From assembly GCA_025917655.1 (NCBI GenBank), contig CP084618.1, forward strand, positions 992,001-1,056,000: a stretch of DNA of 64,000 bases, read 5' to 3'. Positions 46,088-57,431 of the stretch are shown here, piece by piece. Below the pieces are notes generated by a model. That model ran no database searches and had not been told where the DNA came from. It was given only the letters and a program-made list of their open reading frames with translations. Numbering within the stretch: position 1 is the first letter of the stretch; every line of letters begins with the position of its first letter. Both the position numbers and the translations under genes were made by a program. Origin of the DNA: Chlorella sorokiniana. Lineage: Eukaryota; Chlorophyta; Trebouxiophyceae; Chlorellales; Chlorellaceae.

Positions 46088-47905
46088 TTGGCCCTGGTGC
46101 GAGCCGGCAGGGGCGTCTTTCGCTTTTACATTGAGGGCAATCCTCCGGGAGGCATGGTGGGCTCGGATGGCGTGGAGAGGGAGGGCGCCCAAGGGAGCGA
46201 CCAGCGGGAGCAACAGCCAGCCTTCCTGCAGGAAGCCGCTGCAGCAGAGCAGCTTGCCAGCATGGGAGCGCCACCAGCAGGCTCGGGCTCTCGCAACAAG
46301 CCGCATGGGCCGCAGTTGTGCTGCCAAGTGTGCGGCACCGACTTGAGGAGCAGCCGGATGTTCAACATGGTGAGCCCCCAGCGTGCAGAGCGCCTGGTAT
46401 GGAGCCCTGGACGCCACAGGCACCCTTCCCCGCCCGCCGCTCTAGTACCAGCAGCACGCGCCGCGCCGCACACCCGCCGCCTCGGCCCTCGCCCCCGGGG
46501 CCCTGCTCGCGTGTGGTCAGGCGGGCAGGCAGCGAGGAAGAGGCGCAGCAGACGGCTGGCAACCGCATCCGGCAGCGGCGGCGGTCGAGGCGCGCCCGCG
46601 CCCATCCGCCCGCGCCGCCCATCCTGCCACCTGCCCCCTCCACCCCCTCTTTGCTCCCACTCATGCTGCCTCCCCTCCGTGCTGCAGCGCTTTCGGGTCT
46701 GCCCAGAGCACGCCCAGGCCGAATCAGTGACTGTGGACGGCACCCAGCAGCGTTTCTGCCAGCAGGTGGGCACCGCCGTTGCCTGCCGCGGGTTGAATGT
46801 GGGGGCAGCCCGCACAGGGCGGCGACCCTCGCCCTGACAGCCGCCTCGGCAGCAGCTTCACAACAGCACGTTCGCGAGCATCTGCGCCAGCTGGCAGCCC
46901 TTGCGGCTGCTCCGAAACACATCCCAACGACCCGCTTGGCGCCCTTTTGGGGTCCGCTGCCGCGCGCTGCTCCTCCCAGCCTGTCAGCCGCTCGGCGCCC
47001 TTCCGGCTGCCTTTCCAAGGAACACATTTCCCGCTGCCGTCCGCCCCCGCGCGCCCCCCTCCTTCCACACACACACACACACCTTGCCCTCCCGCCACCC
47101 TTTGCAGTGCGGCCGCTTTCACCGCATAGAGCTCTTCGATGCATCGATGCGGTCGTGCCGGAGCAGCTGGCGCGTCACGCGGAGCGCCGCCGCATGCGCC
47201 GCCGCAAGCAGTGGGCGGCGCAGCACGCGGCGGCCGCCGCCGCCGCGCGGGCGGCGCTGTGCCGGGCACGCCTGGGGGCGACCTGACGCTGTCGGAGGCT
47301 GGGCCCTCAGGTGGGGTGGGCGGGCTGGGCGCTGGCTGAGCTGCGGGCTGGCCGGGCTGCTTGGGGGAGGTGCGGGCGTGCGCCGCCGCCCGCTGCTTGC
47401 GTGCTGCCGCCGCCGGTTGATGCCCTGTTCATCTACCTTGTTCAGCAGTCTGAAAGGCCCCGTCCGGCACTTTAAGCCCTGGATCTTGAGCGCTGCGTGT
47501 CCATCCCCCCCTCCCCCCCTCTCCGCAGCTTCCCTGGGCTCTGACCACGCCGGCGCGGTGGCCGCCGCCGCCGCCGCTGCCATGGCTGCCGGCGGGGGCT
47601 CCCTCCCCGCGGCCTGGCTCACCCCTGGGGGTCCCTGTCGCTGCCCCCCGCCCCCGGATCCATGCCCGCCCCCGGCAGCAGCGCTGGTCCCCGTGAGGAG
47701 GAGGGGCGGCAGAAGCGGCGGCGCGGCGAGCGGCGGCCCCTGCAGCTGCGCCCGCGGGGCGCCGCGGCGGCGGAGCGCCCGCGCTGGCAGCAGCCGCCGC
47801 CGCGGGCGCTGCAGGGGGAGTGGTGGCAGGCGCAGGTGCAGCAGCTGCTGGAGCAGCAGCACAGCAACACCGCGCTGCCCGCATGGTCGCTGCCGCTGGG
47901 CGCCA

Positions 47906-47936
<31 letters not shown>

Positions 47937-49272
47937 GCCGCTCAGCACGCTGGAGCAGCTGGACCTGCAGCAGTCCAGCTCAGCGCTGCCCTCCTGGCAG
48001 CACGGCGGCGGCGGCGCCGCCGCCGCCACCGGCGAGCCGGCCGCCGCGGAGGCGCGCTGGCGGGGGCCCCGCCGCCGCGTGCCTGCAGCAGCTGCTGGCG
48101 CTGGTCGAGGCGGTGCCGCGCGGCGTGCTGGAGGCTCGGCTGCCCGCCCTGGTCCCCGCCGCCATGCAGCTGGTGGAGTTTGTATCGCCGCCGCGGCAGG
48201 CGCAGCAGGCGCAGCAGGCGCAGCAGGCGGCACCCCTCCTCGTCCGCTCCGCCCCGCGGCCCCCAAGGCGGAGGGGCACCCTGCGGTGGCGTCGCCGCCG
48301 CCGCCCGCGCCCTCGGCCACCGGCGGCGGCGGCGGCGGCAGCGGCAGCGGCGGCGCCGGCCGCTCCCAGCCGTCCAGCGACAGCACGCGCCTGCAGCAGC
48401 AGGCGCAGCAGGCGCAGCAGCTGCTGGCACAGCAGACACAGCAACAGCAGCAAGCACAGCAGCACCACCAAGCGCATCAGCAAGCACAGCAGCAGGCACA
48501 GCAGCAGGCACAGCAGCAGCAGCAGCAAGCACAGCAGCATGCACAGCAGCAGCAGCAGCAGCAGCCGGCGCTGGCTGCGCCCGGCGTGTGGGATGCCCCC
48601 ACCGCCGCCGCCGCTGCCGGGCATGCATCCGCAGAGGCCGCCGCCCGCAGCCAGCCTGGCGGCGCCTTTGCCGCCCGCTCCCCCGCTGTCGCCCCAGCTG
48701 CGCACCCCCGCCTGCTGCTGTGGCCGTCTCGCCCGCTGCAGCCGCAGCGCTGGCTCCGCAGCAGCTGCTTGCCGCGCTGGCGGCTGGTGGGAGTGCCGTC
48801 ACGTCGGCAGCTGCCGCCGACCGCCACCCGCCGGCGTACGGCGGGGACGAAGCTCAGCTGCTGGCGGACTGCTTGCACCTGCTGCAGCGGCCTGCGCCCG
48901 GAGGCGGCCTGGGGCCCGCCGGCGCCTCGCCGCCGCAGCTGCAGACAGCGGCGGCGGCGGTGCAGCAGCAGGTGGTGGGCGCTGCTGTGGCGGCAGGTGG
49001 CGGACGCGCAGCAGGCGCAGCAGGCGCAGCAGGCGCAGGCGTTGGCCGCGCAGCAGGCGCAGCAGGCGCAGCAGGCGCAGCAGGCTCAGCTGGCGGCGCT
49101 GCTGCAGCAGCTGGCGGGGCCCGCGGCGGGGCCGCCGCCGCCGCCGCCGCCGGCTCAGCAGCAGGCCTGGCAGCAACCGATGGAGCAGCTGCGGCAGCTG
49201 CTGGGCGCCATGCCGCTGCTGCAGGCGGCCTCTGCAGGGCAGCTGGCTGTGCCGCTGCAGCCCCCACGCTAG
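46088..49272 (+). CDS. SBP-box (SQUAMOSA-promoter-binding-like) transcription factor
   Basis: SBP proteins bind GTAC-core DNA through two zinc sites. Exons 46088-46369, 46688-46765 and from 47108 carry the domain: 'LCCQVCGTDLRSSRMFNM', 'RFRVCPEHAQAESVTVDGTQ', 'QRFCQQCGRFHRIELFDASM' with 'RSCR', then, after one missing base in a G run near 47160, 'EQLARHAERRRMRRRKQW', which supplies the basic nuclear-localisation region that overlaps the second zinc site in this family. Zinc ligands seen: C-x2-C, C-x2-H, C-x2-C-x3-H and the last C. The N-terminus is Gln/Gly-rich ('ATG 46088' or internal ATG 46154). The C-terminal 600+ residues are Gln/Ala/Pro-rich ('QAQQAQQ' blocks), likely activation regions; several frame changes are needed there. 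It ends 'AVPLQPPR'. A TGTAA at 49637 may be the poly(A) signal. Confidence 0.9.
48396..48570 (+). repeat. imperfect CAG/CAGGCA repeat encoding Gln/Ala-rich segment
   Basis: Runs of CAGCAGGCACAG units in the SBP gene, read as Gln with regular Ala and occasional His. Confidence 0.85.
49008..49092 (+). repeat. tandem 9-bp repeat (CAGCAGGCG)n in coding sequence
   Basis: About eight units near the end of the SBP gene, encoding (Gln-Gln-Ala)n in the best frame. The same unit occurs at 48195-48230. Confidence 0.85.
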
Positions 49273-50575
49273 AGGCCGGGGCTCCCCTGCAGACCTGCCT
49301 CCACGGCGGGCAGAGCCCCAGGCTCCTCGCCAGCCCAGCCTGCCCTCCGCACCACGCGCCCCCCCCACCCCCAATTGGAATAATGGAACAGCAAATAAAC
49401 GGCGGCGCTGGCAATTGCGCCCCTGCTCTTGTCACTCCTTGTTTCTGCTTCGTTGGCCCGTCACCCCCCGCCTTCAAGGCCCGCACCCATCATCCCCGCT
49501 GCCCCCGCCTCTGCTGGCTCGTCGCTTCCGCTTCCGCGGCTGCGGCGCCGCGCCCGTTTTCTCGCTGATCCCATGTGCGTCCCCTTGACGCAACACATGC
49601 ACGGCTGCGCCCCCACGCACAGGTGCTCCCCTGCCTTGTAAAGTCTGTTTTGAGTGCCGCAGCGAACCGACAGCGCCTCCTGTCCTGCTCCCCACCCGCC
49701 GGTGCGCCCTGCCCTGGCACCACGCCAGACGCACAGCCTGTCGAGCGCGCCAGGTGTAGATCCTTGGCAGAACCCTGAACTCGGGACGCACAGCCTCAGA
49801 ATTGCAGGGAGCTGCGGGGCCCCACGTCGAGGGGGCACCGTGCCAGCTGCCAGCCGGACCCTCCCACACCGCTGCCGCCTGCCGGTGTTGTCCCTGAGCA
49901 GGAGGTCCTGGATATGGGCCGCTGGGGCTGCAGATCTGGTTTCAGAGCGCCGGGGCAGCTCAGCTCAGCGGCCTGGCCTGGCAGGACACAACGGGGCGGT
50001 GGTAGTGTGCGGGAGCCCGTGGGTGTTGCCAGCCACATCACGCCACAGGGGCTGCGCTGTGGACTGCCCAGCATGCGGTGGCCCCCTCACCTCCCTTGCT
50101 CACCTTCGTTTGGGGTTCTCAGAAGCAGTAGCAGTAGGAGCAGGCAAGGCTGCCACCCAGAGGCTCCCGCCGAGCCCAGCCAGGCCCCGGCGCGGTCCAA
50201 CGGCAGGGCTCTGAGCGACCTTTGAGGACGCAGCAGTGCGGCTCCGGCTGCCTGAGGGCGCTGCTCACGTCTGCGTCACGCCTCTGCGCATCGGCTGCTG
50301 CTGCTGTGGGGGCAAGCCTGGCGAGAGGGCCCGTGGTGCCGCCGTTGGCCAATGTGGAGTTGTTGGGCTGCCAGGTCACTGTCGGCAGGCCAGGTGGAGA
50401 GGCCACACCATGGAGGGCCATTGGGTACGGGAGCCTCGCCTTCGTTCCATTTCGCATTGTTCATCTCGAAAGCTGGGATGGCGCCACAGATGTTTGCCAG
50501 CCAACTCCGGCACTAGCCACACCTCTGAGGCCCCTGCAGCCTTGCGGCCGTCGCGGCCGCAGGTCAACGGACAGG
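49273..50575. other. SBP 3' UTR and promoter of receptor-like kinase
   Basis: The first ~450 nt are C-rich. A TGTAA at 49637-49641 fits an algal poly(A) signal. ORFs here show no motif or splice support. Confidence 0.45.
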
Positions 50576-53500
50576 ATGCGGCACTCCTCGGTGCCCTCCC
50601 TGGCCGCTGTTGGCAGGGTCCTGCTGCTAGCCGTCATCGCCGCGTCTCTGCTGGCGGCCCGCTGTGCTGCACAGGGGTTGGTGCCTTCTGAGAAGTACAT
50701 CGATGGAGAGCGAGGCAGCCAAGCAGTCCTGGCGCCCAACACGGCCTTGGGCGGCCTCCTCCTACTCAACACCTCTGCCCCGGAGCTGGGAGCCTGCTCC
50801 GCCGCCTGTTTCAGCGACCCAGCGTGCGACGCGTTCAACTATTGCGACCAGCAGGCGAGCGCGGGGGCTCTATGGGGCCATCCCCAACTGGGGCTGCCGC
50901 TGCCCGGAGCCTGCTGGCAGCCGCACCCAGCAACCTCCGCGCCCCCTCTGCCGTGCAGGCCGGCTGCGACTTTGGCATGGGTGCCATGGCGGAGAAGGAT
51001 TGCTTTCTGATGGGCGGGGAGTGTACGCTTGTGCACCGTGTGGTCAGCCGTAACGCAAGCCAAGTCGGGACATCCGGTGAGCGCCGCCTGGCTGGGGGTC
51101 GGTGCGGCCGCCGCCTGAAACCCGGGTGCAGCGGCCCCGCGCCACTTCAAATGCCGCCCCTGCGGCCCCGCCCCACCAAACATGCCGCCGCCGCGGCACG
51201 TGATGCGGCGGCCACTCTTGCCCGCTGCGTGCCGCCATGCGCCGCTGGAGGCGGCGCAGCTGCCCCCACTCATCCGGCCAGTCCCCACCCGCCTCCTCGC
51301 CTCGTCGTCGCTGCACGCGAGGCCCTTCACTCAATACCCTCCTCTCCTGTCTCCCTCCCCCCCCAGGCCTCCCCATCCGCTCCACCCCCATCGATGTGCC
51401 CGGCTTTGCCACCCGCGTGGCCGAAGGCATCGACGGAGCCGACATCGAGTGCGCGGGCACCGTGGTGCCAGGCATCTGCGCATACGACGACGCCATCGGC
51501 GCCGCCGCCGTCTGCTCCTACCTGGACACCTGCCGCAGCGTGGTGGTCTACAGCAACGGTGCGTGCGGGTGGGATGGTGTGTGTGCGGGTGGGATGGTGT
51601 GCGTGTGTGTGTGTGTGTGGGGGATGCGTGCACGCGTGCGTGTTGCAAACATGGTGCGCGCGGCGTTTCTGTGGTATCTGGGGGTCCGAGGGGGAGGGTC
51701 CCAGCATGTTCTGCTGGGGTTTCCAGATGGTTCGTTTCCAGGTGCCCGCCCCCGCCCGCCCCCGCCCCCATCCCCAGGCACCGACGGCTGCTCCCCCTTC
51801 CCGCTGGCGGTGCTCAAGTCGTCGGGCCTCTCCCCGTCCAGCACCTTTGTGTCGGCCTCGGTCTACACTCTGGAGCAAGTTGTGGAGGAGCAGCTGGTGA
51901 GCGGGGGCGGGAGGGGGGGGCGCGCTTGTGTTTGGCCATGGTGGTGGTGGTGCATCACGGCCGCGATGCTGTTGCTGTGTGGTTGAGCGTGGGGTCAGGC
52001 TGGGGTGGGGGTGGGAGTTGGGGTGGGGCAGGCGGAGGGGTGGCTGGGTTTGGGGGGTGGGGAGGGCCGGTGGCGCGCCTGCCCGCAACCAGGCGCAGCT
52101 GGCGGGCCGCCGGTGCCTCCCACGCCGCCGCTCGTCTTGCTGCCGACCCGACTGGCAGCCCCTGAGCCCCCGCCCCCGGGCTTGCAGACCTTCACTTACC
52201 TGCTGCAAAGCGAGGCACAGGTGAGGCCGGGGGAGGTGCAGGCGGCTGGCCGACTGCCGCCGCGCTGGCAAGGCGGGCAGCACGCTGCCCGGGCGCCCCT
52301 GCCTCCCGCCTGCCTTGCTGCCCACGCCGCACGCCTGCCCCTCCTTCCTCCTGCGACCCTTCTGCTCCGTCTGTGACCTTCTGCTCCCTTCTGCTCCAAC
52401 TGGCGCAGGTCATCATGCCCAGCGCGGCGGAGACGGCGGCAGCAGAGGCTGCTGCGGCTGACAGCGCCGCCGCCTCCACAGCCGACGCATCCCGCAACTC
52501 CACGGCGTGGCTCGGCTGCGTCGTCGCGCGCAACGCGCTCATGTCGGGCCAGAGGCTGGAGCTGGTGACCGGGGTGGAAAGCGCGGAGGCGTGCTGCAGG
52601 CTGTGCCGAGAGGACGCGGACCCGCGGGGCGGTGCAACGTGTGGAACTACTGCGGCGCGCGGCGGGCTGCAGGTATGCGCTAGCGAAGGCGGGCGGCTGC
52701 GCGTGTCCTGCGATGAGGAGGGGGCGGGGGGGGGCGCCCTCATGTGTGCTGACGACTCAATGTGTGGGCGGCAGTGTTGGCTGGAGGTTGGGGGCGGGGG
52801 TGCTGCGGCTCTGGCTGGGGGGCAGGCAGAGGCATGATCCCCAGCAGCGGCTCTGCCACGGCAGCCGCCTGCACCCACGCTCCTCCGCCGGTCGGCAGCC
52901 CCCAAGGCGATGGTGTGGCACGGAGCCTGTTCAATGCTGAGGGCAATGCGGCCACCCGTTGCGCCCCTGCCGCACGACGACCCCCCCCCCCCCCCCCCCC
53001 ACCCTGCGCAGCTACTCGGACCAGCAGACGTCTGTGACGCTGGCGGCGGGCGAGTGCGAGCTGGCGCGGCAGACACTGACCGACCCGGAGCTGGGCTGGC
53101 CACCGGCGGTGACCACAAAGGGGCCCGGCGTGGCGTTCACGGGGGCCCCCTGTCCGTGACGGGGCCTGAAGTCGCGGGCTTCCAACGCCGCCTCGCGGTG
53201 TCCCTCTTCGGCCAGCCGGGCTTCGACTGCCCCAAGACGATACGGTGGGCCCCCATGTCTCGCCCCCGTTCCCTAAAACTGCGTGGCATGCGGGTGGGGC
53301 ATGAGCGCCGGCAATCAGCGCGGGGCAAGCAGCGCGTACAGTAGCGTGCGGCCGGCTGCTTGCTTGCGCTCGCTTGCGCGCGCGCGCCGCGCCCCCTCTT
53401 CTCTCCTTTGCACACGCGCATACACACACTCTCCCTTTCCCGCAGGCCGGGTGCGCAGGAATGCGTGTTGACGGGTCCGCTGTCTGAGCTGTCGGCGTAC

Positions 53501-56500
53501 TGCTCCGACAGCCCGGCCTGCGCCGCCTTTGTGTACAAGCCGGAGGGCTCCCTGTTTTCGGACGGCGACCTGGCCTACTACCGCCGCCCTGAGGGCGCCA
53601 ACCTGTCGCTGGCGGTGATGAACCCCACGGGGTGCTCTACGTGAACGAGGACCCCAGCAGCGGCGGCGGCGGCGGGCTGTCGGCCGGCGCAGCCGCCGGC
53701 ATCGCGGTGGGCAGCGCGGCGGCGGCGGGCCTGGCCACCTACGCGGGCTGCATGGCGTGGCGGCGGCGGCGGCGGCGCGCGCCGCCGCTGGCGACCCGCC
53801 GGCCAAGGCCTCGCTGCAGGGCTCCAGCACGCCGCACTGGAGCAGCCTGCAGTCTGTGCCCAAGATGGGCAGCATGGACCAGTCTGCCATGCTGGAAGGC
53901 GGGCACGGCGCCACCAACGGCAGCGCCTCGGCCGCCGTCGCCGCGGCGTTTGTCTCCTCGCTTGGCACGCCGCTGCCGGGCACGCCTCCGCAGGGGGCGG
54001 GCGGCGGCGCGGCGGCGGCGCAGCAGCCGCACGTGGCGGCGGTGGCAGGCGCGGCGGGTCCTCCTCGGCCCAGCCCCTTTGCCCTCATGAGCCAGAGCCC
54101 GCTGACCGGCTCCGAGGGCAGCGCTCAGGGCACCAGCGCCGGCTCCGGCGTCGGCGCACTCGAGCAGCAGCGCGTTCGGCAGCAGACCGCTGCCGCCAGC
54201 GCCGAGCGCTCCGCGGTGCTGCCGGAGCTGGTGGCGGCGCGCACGGCGCAGCACAGCGGCAGCGGCGCCGCCAGCGGCAGCGGCGGCATGGCACCCGCGC
54301 CCAGCGCGCCGATGCTGGCGCTCGACTCGCTGCCGCCCGCCCTGCGCGACTGGGTGGTGCCGCGGGAGGCTGTGGTCTACCTGAAGCGCGCCGACGGCGA
54401 GCCCCTCTCGCTCGGGAGGGCGCAAGGTGGGCAGCTGCCGCCGCCCGCAGCCGGCGCGAGATGCCGGGGGCCGCCGGCCGCCGCCACGCCCGGGGCCCGG
54501 CGGCCCGCGCTCCTGCAGCTGCGCGCGCTTGTGCCCGCGCTGAAACGCAGGCTCCACACGCTTGCACCCCGGACCCTGCTCCCCCACCCACCTGCCTTAC
54601 CCCCGCCGCACTCCACCCCGCTTGCCCACCCATCAACCCACCCACACGCACCCCCACCCCACCCCCACCCCCGCCCTGCCGTGCAGCGGCCGCGTGTACA
54701 AGGCGGTGTGGAACGGCGAGGTGGTGGCTGCCAAAGAGATCGACCTAGGGGCGAGCGTGGAGGCGCAGCAGGCGTTTGCGGCGGTGAGGCGGCGGCGGCG
54801 GGCGGGGGCTTCCCGCAAGGGCGTGCCCGGCTGCGGCGGTGCTGGCTGGCCCGCTGGTGGCCTGCTCCCCGCTCCTGTCCTCAGGCTCTGGCTCTGCAAA
54901 GCCCCTCTCCCCGTCACCTGACCTCTTGATGTGCCCAACCCGGGGCTGCTGCCCCACCGCCTTTGAACCCACCGACCCACCCAACCCCCTCGCGCGCGTG
55001 CCTGCAGGAGGCGGGGCGGCTGGTGCTGCTGCGCCACCCCAACGTAGTCTCCTTCTATGGGTGCGCCCTGGAGTGGCCCAAGGGCATCCTGCTGATGGTG
55101 AGAGCCCGCCCGCCCGCAGGGGCGCTGCTGCGGGGCGCCCAGCGCTGCTGCTGGGGCGCTGGGGCGCTGGGGTCGTGGTGGGTGGGTGGGGTTTGTGGAA
55201 GCAGCCCCTGCCCCCCGCCTCGCACGCCGCTGCCGGCGGCTGCGCGCCTGCAGGACTCCTGCCCCCTGCCGCGCCACCGCTGGCCCTGGCCCCTTTTCAA
55301 GCCGCTGCGGGACCCTGCTTGCATTCTTGCTGTCCGGCACCTTTTGCTGACCACTTTGCCCCTCGTAGCATGTGCGCTGGGCCCCACCCAACCCACCATT
55401 CACCACACTGCTGCCACTACCCCGCCCACTCACCCGCGCACCCACCCACACACACGCACACCCCCAACCCCCGCAGGAGTTGTGTGAGGGCGGGACCTGC
55501 ACAGCGTGCTGGCGCTGACCGCAGCGGGCTCAGCGTACCGCCTGTTCGGCTGGTACCGCCGGGGTCGGCGGGTGGCCCTGGAGGTGGCCCGCGCCCTCAA
55601 CTACCTGCACTCCAAGGCAAGCCGCAGCGCAAAGAAGGAAGAAAGTCGTGCAGCGGCCCTTCAAAGTTGTGCAATGTGGCCCGTGCCGGCCAGCACGCTC
55701 CGGCTGCCCCGAACGCCGCCGCGCCGAGCCGCCTGCCCTGCCCCGCGCGCTGCTCCCGGCCTGCCGCCTGCGCTCCCCTGCCTGCGCCGCTCGCCCCCGC
55801 CTGCCCCCTGCCGCCGCCCGGCCCATTGGCAGCCCAGCCCCTGCCCTGCATGCGGCGGTTGTCTGGTCGCACGCTTTGCTGCTGCTGCGCGGCTGGGGGC
55901 TGACAGAGAGCACCTCTGGCCTGTGCCCCACTGCTGTGCCCGCCCCCTCCCCCTCCTACAGAACGTGGTGCACATGGACATCAAGAGCAGCAACGTGGGT
56001 GCCTGGCTGTGCGCGTTTGTGTGGTTTGTTCTTGCGCCCACTTTCCTTCCCTGCCCCCACCCTCCCCGCCCACCCACAAACACGCCCGCACGCGCACCCT
56101 GCTCCCTCCCCGCCCACCGCCGCATGCCCGCGTCACACGCCGCCTGGTGCCCCCCTTCCCCCGCAGGTGCTGCTGTCCGCCAGCGGTACCGCCAAGATTG
56201 CAGACGTGGGCCTGTCCCGCCAGCAGACCAAGACGGTGCTCAGCGATCTGTCCATGATCGGCACGTTTGCCTGGTGAGCGGCAGCTGTGGGGGCCGCCCC
56301 CACCCCTGCCTGCCCGCCTGCTGCTCCTGCTCCTGCGGCTGCGGCTGCGGCTGAATCGCTGAGCCGCGCCGCTGTGCGCAGCCGCGCTGCCCCTCGGTGG
56401 CGCCACCCCACAGGCCAGAGAGTGCAGGGGATTATTGCGGGGAGGGGAGGAGAGCGGGGGGGCGCGGGGGAGGCTGCTGGCGGCAAGGGGCTGCTGGCGC

Positions 56501-57431
56501 GGCTTGCACGTGCCTCCCGGCACAAACCCGACCGCTCCGCCGCTTCCACCAAGCCACCCCCTGCGCAGCTGCCAACCCAAAACCCCACCCCCGCTCCCCA
56601 TGCGCAGGGCTGCGCCCGAGGTGCTGATGGGCGGCACCAACTGCACCCGCCAGGTGGACATCTACTCGTTCGGTGAGCCCCGCCCCGCTCCCGCGCTGCG
56701 CAGCGCCCGCGCGCCCTGCCTGCTGCAAGCGCAGCACCCCCACCCCCGTCCCCACCACTTTGTGCCCCTCACACCCCCTCCACACATACACCTGCATGCC
56801 CTACGACCCCCCCCCCCCAACACTTTGTGCCCTCCCCCTCTCTTCAGGCGTTCTGCTCTGGGAGATCATCACCGGCGAGCGGCCGCGCGCGGGAACCTGC
56901 GCCTGCCGCGCGTGCCTGACGAGTGCCCGCAGGTGAGCCGCTGTCATGTTTGTTGGGAGGAGGGGTGGGGTGGGGCGGGGGAGGCAGCAACCTACGGTGT
57001 TGCCGCCCACCCAACAAACCCAAAGGTGTGCCGAGTGCCGGCCACCGCCGCCTGCCAGCTGTGCAGCTTGCGCCGTGCGCTGCCTCCCGGATCGACGGGG
57101 GCGCAGCCCGGAGGGGCTGCTATGAATGCGCCGCCGTGCTGCCCCTGCCCGTCGTCTGCGGTACCACTCCTGTCCCGCTGCCGTGCCGCAGGAGGCGGTC
57201 GACCTCATGCTGCAGTGCCTGCGGCAGGAGCCCGACGCGCGTCCCACCGCGCTGCAGCTGCTGCGCCGCCTGTCAGACATGAGCGATGCTAGCAGCGGCA
57301 CGCTGTCGCCGCCCCTGGACCGCGCGGGGAGCCGGGCCCCTGCGGGCCCCCCAGCTGAGGCGCAGCGCGGCAAGGCGGGGCCTGCGGGGCCTCCGCTGCC
57401 CCCGCGGCCCTCCCGTGAGTGCCCCCGTTGA
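50576..57431 (+). CDS. receptor-like kinase: Cys-rich PAN/apple-like ectodomain, membrane anchor, TKL kinase
   Basis: Predicted plasma-membrane receptor kinase, 16 exons. Signal peptide 'RVLLLAVIAASLLAARCAA' from ATG 50576. The ectodomain has repeated Cys modules: 'LGACSAACFSDPACDAFNYC', 'CCRLC' with 'CNVWNYCG', and 'LSELSAYCSDSPACAAFVY', resembling PAN/apple or SRCR-like folds. Anchor 'GAAAGIAVGSAAAAGLATYA' is followed by 'WRRRRRR' stop-transfer (53690-53780). The cytoplasmic kinase begins near 54400: degenerate Gly loop 'LGRAQ' + 'GRVYKAVWNGEVVAAKEI' (VAAK Lys), 'RHPNVVSFYG', hinge 'LLMELCEGG', catalytic loop 'VVHMDIKSSNVLL' (HMD, non-RD), 'KIADVGLSR' (DVG for DFG), 'FAWAAPEVL', 'VDIYSFGVLLWEIITGERP', 'PDARPTALQLLRRLSD'. 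Introns after 50854 and 55616 use GC donors. Frame changes near 52630, 53145, 53625, 53770 and 55500 fall at G/C runs. Ligand unknown. Confidence 0.85.
51559..51777 (+). repeat. intron with duplicated GT-rich 5' segment
   Basis: Just after the donor the 20-nt stretch 'gtgcgggtgggatggtgtg' occurs twice in tandem (51559-51602), then a (GT)n tract to about 51620. Confidence 0.75.
52981..53000 (+). repeat. poly-C tract before an acceptor
   Basis: About 20 C in a row, 11 nt upstream of the acceptor at 53011; serves as the pyrimidine tract. Confidence 0.9.

Noticed and set aside
47119-49486. several Ala/Gln/Pro-rich antisense ORFs over the SBP gene
   Set aside because: Produced by CAG/CTG repeat sequence in all frames.
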